Notes under the pieces: model-generated
What the model was told of the DNA's origin: nothing
The model's input: only the letters and a program-made list of their open reading frames with translations
Database searches by the model: none
Part shown: positions 13,201-22,874 of the stretch, in pieces
Layout of the letters: each line of letters starts with the position of its first letter
Numbering within the stretch: position 1 is the first letter of the stretch
Source of the DNA: Tribonema minus
Taxonomy: Eukaryota; Sar; Xanthophyceae; Tribonematales; Tribonemataceae
Assembly (NCBI GenBank): GCA_017506865.1
Contig: JAFCMP010000076.1
Location: forward strand, 1-64,000
DNA: 64,000 bases
Direction: 5' to 3'
Translations under genes and position numbers: made by a program

Positions 13201-16200
13201 GTCAGCATGCCAGTGGACAGTGCATTCCCTTGCAACTACAAGAACTGCTGCAAATACAAGTAGGTGATTGGTATCAGTTGACCTCGCAAACAATCAACAC
13301 GCTGCAAGCAGCTTTTCTCATGGCTGCAACAGCTGAACCAGCACAGCACAGGGTTGCTGTTCTCCTGACTTCTGCACTCTTGCTGTAGTAAAGGTATACA
13401 CATGATATTAGGTGTTTACACATCACAGCCATGCAATGTCGATGGCTGCTGTGCCAGCAAGCGCTTGTGCTGATGCACACACCTGGTCTGTCCGGAAGTG
13501 GTACTTGACAAAGAATGCCTCGCCCTTAGAGTTGACGTTCTGCAGGCCACAAAGGACAAACAAACATCGCACATGCACAAATTAGCCCTTGCAATGTCAC
13601 TGCAGAGCAACATCATATCTTGTAGTGCATGCACCCATTTCTGTGGTTTCCCACTTGATGACTGGGGCCCATGCACCTGTAGCGTAGTGCACTTCCTGCA
13701 GGGGCCCACCGCAAGCTGACGCATTTAACAGCAGTAGTTGTAGGACTGAAGCCGTAAAGATCCATCAATAAATTCACAAAATTGTGCACAAGGTCATTGT
13801 CTTGTGGTTTGGTGATGCATGCTGCTTAGTCACTAGCACAGCATGCATACACTGCCCACAGGTTAAGTGCAGCATGTTATGGCCAGTCCTGCACAAAACT
13901 AGATGTGGAAGCCCCTGCACCTTACTCTTACTCCAATTTGCATAGTGACTACTACGTCTGGTGGTCCTCAGAGCATACCGTGCCGATCACCACAGAATGG
14001 CTTCCAATCCATGCTCGCCAAAAGTGATTCTGTCAGCAAATATGAGCATGTGCGGCCACTGCCCAGCTGCTTGTTGCTTGTTCTCATCACCACAATTGTT
14101 GGGACACATATGCTGCTCATCTATCCTCAGAGTTCTTCTTGCAGCTGAACATCAAAGGAACTAGGTAGATGCAAGGAATCAGCAAACATGAATGATGGGT
14201 GCGAACTCACCTTGAATGTGTGGGACCCGAAGCCATCCATGTGGCGCCAGCCTGCAAGAAGGCATACCAGTAGATGGCAGACAAGTGTAAGCTAGGGGAA
14301 ATTTGGCACTGCGACTTGGAGGGTGGTCACGAATGATCACCACAGCACTGCATTGAATGTATGAGTGTCCATGCACCAACATCGAAGAACAAGCTTCAAC
14401 TGCAGCAGCAGTTCTGTTTTTGACGTGTTTTGTCGCTATTGACGTGTGTCGACTGGGCCTCATCACATTCATGTGCACAATAAGCTGTTAATTTGTGAAT
14501 TTGCAGTCTCTTCATCACAATAAAGTCAGCAGAGCAGTTGTTGTGTCGCAAACAACTCGATCTACACAAGCTCCTGTCGCAAGCACTGGTCATCAAGTAG
14601 TGCACACTCACCATCTGGGGTTCCCAGGTCGTGGTACAGGCGCGTCACCTGAACACGTCACAAGAGAACACCAGCATTTTGAGCGTGAGATGCATGTGTG
14701 TTTACTATATGCGGCAGTCCCCAGCCAAAGGTGCAGAGTGCCAGAAGTAAGTTTACCGGGCACTGCAGGTATACCCTACAGCACAACTTAACTGTAGGGC
14801 TAAGTCATAGCCTACATGCCTACCAGGAACCTGCTCCTAGCATTGAGCGTATTTCCACTAACCATAACTCCTTCCTAGCCCTGCATAGCTGGATCAACAT
14901 TGCAGCTATCACCGCATGAATTTTAGAGCTCAAATGCTGGCCAAAAAGGTGGACTTGGTGAATTCAGCTCGGGTGGCGCTGATACCGATGTACATTTGCA
15001 AATGTCCACTCTGCCAGATGCAAAGCTGTGAACACAGGGTAAACTGATCACTTGTGCTGGCTGTGACACCTCACCTGGTGCACACTCTCTGGCCTGAGGC
15101 TGAAGAAGTCCCACTTCATGTCTGTAATGCACAAGGACAATGAGCCATGGCCATTGAAAAGTTGAAGCACAAGGCATCTGCACAAGCATAATGTACCGAC
15201 GCTCACCATACCCATGAAATCCTACCTACCTGCTTGTGGCACAATGACTGTCAGATCTCACGCTTCCTGAGTATTGTCATAACCAGAGTTGTGCATGCTA
15301 AAGCCTAAGCTTGGAGCTCCCCAGCACAGAAACATGGAATGTTTGCGAGATGGATGCAGCCACATTGCTGCAGCACCTGCACCTTGCTGAATGTATCGTA
15401 AGGTGGATATTAAGTGCCTGCTCGCATGTGCCTGACTGAGAATCTGCCTAACCCTAACCCTCTGCTCAATGTTTGGTGTGTACATGCATGACGCAGTACT
15501 CTGAATTAGCGTGACACACACATTCACAGACAATAAACCTTCATATTGACCATGCAATTCTCAGCCAGTTGCGGAGCATCAACATCTCAAGCAGCACACC
15601 ACAACATGTTGGTGCAACATGCATGGTGTAAAGCACTCACTAGGGTCCTTCAAGTGCGTCACCGGGTTGCGCTTGTTGACGTGGATCAGGCTTGGGAAGA
15701 GCATGGGGTCGCTGATGAAGAAAATGGGTGTGTTGTTGCCCACCATGTCCCAGTTGCCCTCCTCCGTGTAAAACTGGCGTCATGTGAGGCGACAACAGGA
15801 AGACATGAGCTAAAGTCATTAAAGGAGTTCATTGAAGAAGTTCAACTGCGCCAAGAGGTTGTGGGTACTCATACATTGAGTGCGTCAAACTCAGTGGCCC
15901 CAAACAGCAAGCAAATCAAAGAGTGAGATAACAAGATCGCCCAGACTCTTTCGGTCTCTTGGCCAATCAGATGAGGGAATCACCCTCAACACTGGGTCAT
16001 GATATCTCTCAAACCCTTCCTGTGGGCTTGCTGCACACGTCTGCGATTCAGCTGCTTCATTGACAGTTCCACCTTCAGGGATTATGATCGGCATTGCCCA
16101 GACACATCAACCACTCTGTATAACACTGCAACAGACATAGAACGGAGACCACGCACACCCCTATAACCACACCAGTGTTGTGAAGCCCATCTCATTAATT

Positions 16201-17758
16201 GCGAAATGGTCAGAGGATGTACCTGACTCATCAGAAGCAGCATTGCTCACCTTGAGCGCAAAGCCGCGGGGGTCGCGCACCGTGTCCGCAGAGCCCGACT
16301 CCAGCGACACCTGGCTGAAGCGCGCCAGCATGGGTGTGCGCTTGCCAACCTTGTCAAACATCTTGGCACGGCAGAACTGCGCGAGGTAGTCTGTGGTGAC
16401 CTCAAAGTAGCCAAAGGCGCCGGAGCCCTTGGCGTGCACGACGCGCTCCGGGACGCGCTCGCGGTCAAAGGAGGCCAGGTTGTTGATCAAGACCAAGTCC
16501 TGCGAGATGAGTAAGCATTGGGAGGAACAGGTCAGCATGTGCATGTTGATATTGCATATTGGATGTGCTGATGAGCATCATGTGGTTGCTGGTGGATACA
16601 TCAGCAGTGGTCATTGAGCGACAGGCAAGGGTACGTTTGTGCCGTGTGATAGACGGCATTGGGGCTCATGTTGCAGGTTTAGCTCAACATGTTGGTGCAG
16701 CATAACTTGGCGTGTACATAGGTAGCACATTATTGGTGGAAGGCGCTGGCAGCAAACCACACCTTGTCACCTAGAGCGCTAATTTCTTTTGATCCAGTAT
16801 TTTTGGGTTTAGGGTTAGAGTTAGGCCTAACCCTAACCCTAACCCTAAGCATACCACTTGAAACTGAACAGGCAAATTCACCTGAGGTGAACTAGTTTTG
16901 CTTTCTGGGATGCAGCTGTGCGCATTTGACGCACGCCATGCGTGGCGGCATTCAACCTCTGCAGACCTGACTGCCGCATGCTTCTGCATTGACGACACCG
17001 TAGCTGCGGCTTTGAGGAGACATGAAGCCATGTGCTTGTGCACAAGAGAACACTTGTTGCCATTGCAAAGAGGCACAAACAGGTGCCTGCCAGGGAAGGG
17101 GAGTGCCCTGCCTTAATCCCAATTGTTTCAGGTAGGTAGCTACTGTACCGCTAGCGTATGGAAGGCATTGCCAACATCAACTGCACACTAGGTGCAGGCG
17201 CTGCGTGCGTGCCAGTTGCATTGCGTGTCCGTGCCGAGAGTAGTAATGTCAGGTGTGCAGCCTATTATCCGACAAAACAGGGTGCTGCGGTGGCTACTGC
17301 ACTTTATACCACAGCAGCAAACTGACCATTCACCTGATCTCAGATCGCCAGAGAGATCGCTGGCGTGGTAACGGCGACAGCTTGATGGTCCATGCAAGAA
17401 TGAGATGAACGCTTCTGCTGAGATATGATGCAGCTGAAGAGCCTACTTACATATATACTACACTCAGGCATCATGTGGCCTGGTAGACGACACTGGCGAC
17501 CACACAGTAGAAAGCATTTCGACCACAAGTGTGGCATCGGGTGCTGTCAGTGACCACAGCCTTGCAAGACATGTAATGCCTGGTGGATTGGGTGTTGGCA
17601 CGCCATGCACTCACATTAAGAACTATGGGCCCCCGAGGTCCCACTGTCATAGACTCCGTCAAGTTGTCCACAGGCTGCCCTGCAGAGAGCGTGGCGGGAC
17701 TGTTGTCTTTGTTCTGCTGTGCCCACTGCGACATCTGGTTGCTCGCCGGGTCCATCAT
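10202..17758 (-). CDS. Catalase (monofunctional haem catalase), left copy
   Basis: This is the mirror of the gene at 44511-52067 with the same 13 exons and no coding difference noticed. Minus-strand exons: 17758-17615, 16499-16251, 15773-15641, 15121-15075, 14648-14612, 14251-14211, 13539-13483, 13154-13029, 12649-12560, 12308-12157, 11531-11429, 10950-10798, 10393-10202. All introns are GT-AG and the phases join to 507 residues. Distal His H70, Asn N144 and proximal haem ligand Tyr Y354 are all present, so this copy should be functional if transcribed. See the right copy for domain detail. Confidence 0.9.
16804..16849. repeat. Head-to-head telomere-like repeat in catalase intron 1
   Basis: A TTTAGGG/TTAGAG-type tract runs directly into CCTAACCCTAACCCTAACCC, so G-rich and C-rich telomere-like units meet head to head and can fold back. 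It lies in catalase intron 1. The partner is at 45420-45465. Confidence 0.75.
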
Positions 17759-18849
17759 TTTTCAGAAGTGCTGCGCAGAAGCAGAGCAGAGTGTGAATGT
17801 AAGGATACGCATTAGGGGTGATGCTGGCAAGCACAATTGAGTCAGCCGCATCCAACTAAATCGAACCCTACCACATAGCACAGTGCGCACTAAACAATAG
17901 AATGCCTCGGCCTGCTGATGTTCGAGGCGTCCACGCTTGACCAGCGCGGTCAACGGTACGACACTGGCGAGCGCACTACGGAGATCACGTAGTCAAATGC
18001 AAAACAACCAACACGAGCATGCATCTATCTCTGTTGAACGAACTCGAGCGACAGGGGGCCACGTGCCTGACATATTCGAACGCTGAGTCAAGTCATCCAG
18101 CTGCATGCGCACTGTGCTAACCTGAAACAGGATATTGAATGTCGCCGGTGCTTTGGCCGCGTCACTGCTCTGCTGATGCCCCTGGTGAGTGCTTCAACGG
18201 ACAGGCTACAGAGGACAGGAGTGCGGACTTTAGAACATTGGGTCAGAAAGAAAGCGGTAGTGACGCGCCCCAAGTTGATGTTTCGTTCGACAAGAGGTAG
18301 GCGGCAGGGGGGGAGTCTATTCCCTCAATTCTAATATTGCCGGCCTTGATGCTGCTGAGTCAACACAACGCTATCCGCTACGTAAAGCAAGAATCCGCAC
18401 GCGCCTGCACAGTTGTTTCTGCAAATCTGCCACCTGCCCACTTCCGTTGAGATCAGCTTGTCAGCTTGCTTACATACCTGCAAAATTCTTCGCAATCTAA
18501 ATTGAAGACATCGCACACTGTGGTCGAATCATACCTGTCGAAGCAACATTACTCCATCCAATTGAGTACAGGCTTGAACTTTAACGTCTCTCGATCTCAT
18601 TTGCAGCGTAACGGTTGTAAAAACTGCCTTTGGCCAATAAAGAGTCACTTCACCACCGGATCCCGTGCAATAGTCACTTGCTCAAGTGCAGGCAAGGCTG
18701 GTGACGATGCCACTTGTCACTGTTCAGCATACCCTAAGCATATGGCACGCGTTATCACCGTGTGGCCGTTTGCTAACCATACGTTTGAAAAATTTAATGT
18801 ATGTACATATACCTCGAAGTGTATCGTATGATGTACGTACGTGCGCACT
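17759..18849. other. Upstream region of catalase (left)
   Basis: This 1.1 kb between the catalase start and the RT pseudogene should hold the catalase promoter. Seen in transcription direction, a pyrimidine-rich CTTCTGCGCAG ends 13 bases before the first ATG and could be a 5' UTR intron acceptor. Nothing else is recognised. Confidence 0.45.
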
Positions 18850-20000
18850 CGCCGACGGTGGCGCCTGCTGTTCCAGCACATCGACGGCTCCACGCGCGTT
18901 ATCGAGTCTCAGCACGGATATAAGCAGGGGGACCCCGCGGCACCGATGCTCTTCTGCGGTGCCATTGCTTAGTGCTTGAAACGGTTCAATGAGGACTCGG
19001 AGGCGGCAGCGCAGCGCGCGCGCAGGCGGATGGACGCCTACATGGACGACGCCAGTGTCCAAACAGGTGCCTGCACGCTGACTCAGGATGACATGCAGGC
19101 GATGGCGCAGCTCAAACAACACTTTGCGAAGGTGGGGCTGGAGCTAAACCTCATCGAGTCACGTGCGCTGCCTGGTAGCCTGAGGGGGGACATCCATATA
19201 TGTGCCACCAGTGGTGATAGACCACGAGCGGCAACTTGAACTGCTGCAGCAGTTGCCAACCAGTAGGCGTTCAGCTAGTGGGGGACACGGATGAAAATCA
19301 GAATCGCGGAGCTGTGTTGCGGGGGGTGCCGTTGGGCCAAAGCAGATTTGTGGAGGCATGCCATTGCTGCGCAGGGAAGTGGCTGCAGGCGGGGCAGGGG
19401 CTCGATTTGCAGAGCAACTCCGAGGGCTGTGTTCAGGTTACTGCGCTACGGTGTCACGGTGGTGCCTCGCATATGCCGTACTTACTGCCTGCGCACCATA
19501 ATGATTCCCACTACACGGACAGCGCCAGCCGCCAAGGAGTGGGATTGGGTCACGCAGTGGGTGCTCGAACACTCAATGGGCCTGCAGCCACCAGGCCAGA
19601 TCTGACGCCAGCCTGAGTATGAGCAAAGCGGTGCTCGCTTCCGTATGGCAGCGAACGGCCCAGCCTTACAACAAGCGCGACTCCCAACACGGCATGGCGG
19701 CCTTGACATTACCAGCGCCTGCGACATCTCTCATGCTGCGTATGTGGCGGGCACGCTGCAAGCGCTAGCGGCTGCAACCAGCACCCTCTGGATGGGCGGG
19801 CCCCCGGGGATGCTGCGGCAGGCGACTCCTCAAGGTGCAGACAACGCTGCTGAGGATGCGGCAACACAAGCGGCGCCAGCTGCAGCAGCGGCAGCAGCAC
19901 TAGGTGCACCAACAGCACCAGCAGCGGAAACAGCGGCAATGGCGGTTGAAGGCGCAACCGCTCCGCCACTGGCAGCGGCAACTGCATCAGCGGCAGCCTA
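18850..20000 (+). pseudogene. Non-LTR retrotransposon reverse transcriptase fragment, decayed (left)
   Basis: Conceptual translation in three shifting frames gives RT landmarks in order. GYKQGDPAAPMLF is at 18916-18954, then an in-frame TAG at 18970-18972, then YMDD at 19039-19050. A GVQLVG...LRGVPLG stretch follows near 19270-19335, and LPTRHGGL...AAYVAG at about 19681-19755. The QGDP...YxDD spacing and the downstream LPxxxGGxG...AAY block are typical of LINE-type RT proteins in algae and oomycetes. The N-terminal RT half, endonuclease and 3' tail are not recognisable. With a stop and several frameshifts, it cannot make an active protein. The same lesions occur in the other arm, so the decay predates the duplication. 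Confidence 0.8.
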
Positions 20001-20646
20001 GGCCGCGATGCCGCCCCGGCGGTGGCGATCCTCACAGAACAAATAGCAGCTGCTAATAGTAATACGCATGAAGTCATGCTGGTCATGCTGAGCCCAACGG
20101 CTATGCTGACCACTTTGAGTTTGATATTGCCAATCGCCTAAGCTGAGCACCATGCTGAGAGCCAGTGATACAGGTGATCACCTGCAGGACGTTGACCATG
20201 CATGGAGCTGCAGCAACTTTACAATTGCAACAGTTACTCTCAGACTAGCATTGCAATCAAAGCATGAAAGTCTAACTACTAGCTCTGAGAGTCTCAGACT
20301 GGCCTGGACATGCGCACACGGCTGCTTATGATTTACCTTCACCGACTGTGTGTTGACCAACAGGGCAGTTGTTGTGGTGACCAGAGCACTGTGACAGCAC
20401 ACATATTCTCACCTCGCACTTGCTTGAAGCATGATACAATCATACATGATCTTAAGATGTGCACAGCAAGCAGTGCTCAACATCCATTGACTAACAGGCA
20501 GCGGGAGTATGCGCATAGTATGTGCTGTTGCCTTTCAGACTCACTGACAGCCTAAGCTGCTCCTGTGCAGAATATAATGCGTCACCAATGCAATGTAGCC
20601 GACCCCCATCAGTCTTCCTACCAGAGGCAGCGCGTACACCTGTGGC

Positions 20647-20726
20647 ACGCGTACAGGTACGAGTTTTTGACGCGCGTTTTAACTCGTACCCGTGGCCACG
20701 GAATAACTCGTACGCGTAACCTGTCG
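20647..20726. repeat. GTACG-rich hairpin repeat, copy A (left)
   Basis: GGTACGAGTT (20656-20665) and AACTCGTACC (20681-20690) form an exact 10-bp stem. It is followed by the perfect palindrome CGTGGCCACG (20691-20700) and AACTCGTACGCGTA. The same framework recurs about 690 bases downstream as copy B in the same orientation. The partner is at 41543-41622. Confidence 0.75.
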
Positions 20727-21341
20727 TGTGAGGCAACAAGCAAAACCTGCACTGGTCCACAGCAGATAACGCGCAGTACGAGTGAAAATCTCGTACACAT
20801 TGCGTGCTTGTTTTCGCGAGCTTCTCGAGAATAAATCCGTTGAAGTTGGGTTGGGCCGAAGTTTTGAACAAGGAAGGAGCCAGGAGCGTGAGCGTGCGTT
20901 GCAACTGCGATTGCGAGCAAGCACCGACGAGATAACGCATCTTCTATATAGCTGACCCCGTAGCGGCTCGGCTCGGACGCAGTGGCTTCTCATAGCGAGC
21001 TTCAGCTTCGTTTCACCGACTCAACGCCACGCTGCGCTGGCCGAGAGCTACTGCCAAAGAGATGTGCATGTCAGTAAGGTGCATTTACATTGTGCATGCC
21101 AGCTACTCAACGCTTTCATCTAAGTCAGTACATTGCACCCGTGTTTCGTGCCCTAGTAGTAAGGCACGCACGGCTTTCGAGCCAACGAGCCAGACGATTT
21201 CCCCAAAGCAGATTCAAGCGTCTTGTAATGTGATGCATGAAATAGGACATTGCTGCGAAGAATCTGGTGAAAGCCATCAAAAACTCATTGAAGCAGGCAA
21301 AAACACCTGTTTGACCAGCAATAACCTGTTCCACAGGTATA

Positions 21342-21428
21342 CGCGTACCCGTTGTCTCGAGCACAGGTTTAACTCGTACCCGTAGCCGCTCTCACCAGTA
21401 TATTAATACTCGTACGCGTACTTGTCGA
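21342..21428. repeat. GTACG-rich hairpin repeat, copy B (left)
   Basis: It shares with copy A the ordered blocks ACGCGTAC, TTTAACTCGTACCCGT, AATACTCGTACGCGTA and TTGTCG, with diverged sequence between. The two copies flank about 600 bases, which might be a small mobile or LTR-like unit. The partner is at 40841-40927. Confidence 0.65.
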
Positions 21429-21509
21429 AAAAATTTCTCGCGCGTAGCTGTTCGACAATGGCACTACGCGCCATCTCTGCTTCCTACCCAAGGCACATGC
21501 TGATGATGA

Positions 21510-21734
21510 TTATTGCGCATCAGGAGAAGGGACCACAACTACACCAGGCCGTAACAAGAAATATTGGATGCGCTCAGACCTGAGTGTATCAGATACGGCA
21601 GCTACCAATTGGCCACCACCTTGGCCTGCAATGATGTACAGTGGTAGTTTGCGTCTCCTGTCATCCTTCTGAAGCTCATGAATCTCATGCCGAATGGCAG
21701 CCCGAGCTGTTTCTTGATTTAGCTGATGTACCAT
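21510..21734 (-). pseudogene. Orphan Smr-domain-like exon (left)
   Basis: An ORF of up to 74 residues ends at TTA (21510-21512). It reads as a helix with HQLNQETARAAIRHEIHEL, then LPLYIIAGQGGG, SDTLRSERIQYFLLRPG and VVVV. This order matches the Smr nuclease/DNA-binding fold (LHGL..EA, L.IITGxG, L...IxY....G.VVV). The histidine-glycine loop and the GxGxHS turn are altered. The coding-strand bases before the ATG end in CTGTAG, like a splice acceptor, so it is probably the last exon of a gene. No upstream exon is found before the retroelement. I infer a gene remnant, possibly cut by the insertion. Confidence 0.5.
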
Positions 21735-22453
21735 CTACAGCACAGAAAGACAACAGCACGTGACAGCTTCGCTGCACAGTTATTCATCTGACAAAGTTTG
21801 ACGGCAACATTAAGCTTTGCCCAATGTTAAAGACACAAGTTCAAGGTCTGGCAAAAGGCGTCAATTGTTGATGTGGTGAGGCGACCCTAGGTGGAGCCGT
21901 TGTTGAAGTAGGGTTGTGTAACCGCTTGGTACACGACATGCCTTTTGTGCTCTATACAAGATACCCAACACCATGACTTCCTGACAGGACTTCTCTCCAC
22001 TGCCTTTGGCCGCTGGCTATGCTCTCATTTGATATGGGTTTGCACACAGCACATGGGCATGTGGAACTGAGGTCTCAGGAGTCGTAAGGTGTGTAGTTTC
22101 TAGCGTAGTTCATAAACACAGCAGTGAGGCAACTCATGCTTATGATGGCAGATCTCGGCAGTCTTTAGCCAGCCAGGAGACACTCTGGGAAGGCTTAGCG
22201 CAGCAGTACGCGGCGCCAAGCTCCGTTGAGCTCGTGCTGCAGCATCAAGCAGGGGCAGTCGGCGGAGCTTCGGGATTTCAACAGCTGGGGGCGTGTGCTA
22301 GTTGTGGCGAGCTACAGCGACACTACTGCGCCACCTTCAGTTCAGCAACAGCAGCAGCAACGCTGCTTTGGCGTGCAGCGACGTGCCTAACCGTAGGTGC
22401 ACGCCGGCATCGGTTCAACAACAGCACGTGCACGCCTTCTTGCTTGCAGCAAA
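21735..22453. other. 5' flank of the retroelement (left)
   Basis: This stretch is expected to contain the 5' LTR and primer-binding site of the gypsy element. By eye I found no sequence shared with the 3' flank and no clear tRNA-complementary site. Small overlapping ORFs here are not credible. Confidence 0.4.
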
Positions 22454-22870
22454 ATGGTGTGGGGGGAGGAACGTGCTGCTATAAGTCGTGAGGAGGCATT
22501 GGAAATTCACAACTGGCTTGTCACAGTTGGACGAAATCCATACAGCAGCTGGCAGCGAATGGAGGAAATGAAGGGATCGCAGATTGAGCCGCAGTTCTGG
22601 AGTGTATGCGATGCATTGGAGCACTTCTATACAGACAGCGAGCGCCTAATTGGTGTTCAGCGACGACTCAAAACGCGTCTAGCGGAGACAGAAGAAAGGG
22701 TCGCTGAGGAAAACCTGAGGGTATTGCAGCTGCAAGATCGTACAGTGAGCAGCCAGGAGGCAGCGGTAGCGGCAAGGCTGGCGGAGCTACACATGCAGCA
22801 GCAGATGCAAGAGCGGCTACAGCAACAGCAGCAGTTACACCAGCTGCAACGGGTCAGCGTCGGCGCCTGA
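22454..22870 (+). CDS. Gag-like coiled-coil protein of the retroelement (left)
   Basis: A 138-residue ORF starts at an ATG in good context (AAAATGG) and ends at TGA 22868-22870. Residues 1-60 are mixed helical sequence with several Trp. From about residue 65 to the end it is a heptad-like Glu/Arg/Leu and then Gln-rich coiled coil. There is no CCHC zinc knuckle. Its position right before Pol, overlapping the open +1 frame, supports a Gag-like structural role. No sequence family is recognised. Initiation at an upstream GTG is less likely. Confidence 0.55.
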   Translation: MVWGEERAAISREEALEIHNWLVTVGRNPYSSWQRMEEMKGSQIEPQFWSVCDALEHFYTDSERLIGVQRRLKTRLAETEERVAEENLRVLQLQDRTVSSQEAAVAARLAELHMQQQMQERLQQQQQLHQLQRVSVGA

Positions 22871-22874
22871 CACG

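Larger units (their letters stand above)
20001..21509. other. Intergenic region with hairpin-rich repeats (left)
   Basis: The region between the RT fragment and the Smr-like exon has no supported gene. It contains the paired GTACG-rich repeats listed separately. On the minus strand there is a CTATATAG box near 20945 just before a 149-codon ORF (20940-20491) that has no recognisable domain. Confidence 0.5.

Noticed and set aside
18850..20000. Active LINE or group II intron reverse transcriptase
   Set aside because: An in-frame TAG and several frameshifts are shared by both arms; no maturase, endonuclease or ribozyme parts are visible.
20491..20940. 149-codon ORF after a TATATA box (mirror 41329-41778)
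   Set aside because: Biased Arg/Cys/Ser composition and overlap with the hairpin repeat copy A; no family resemblance.
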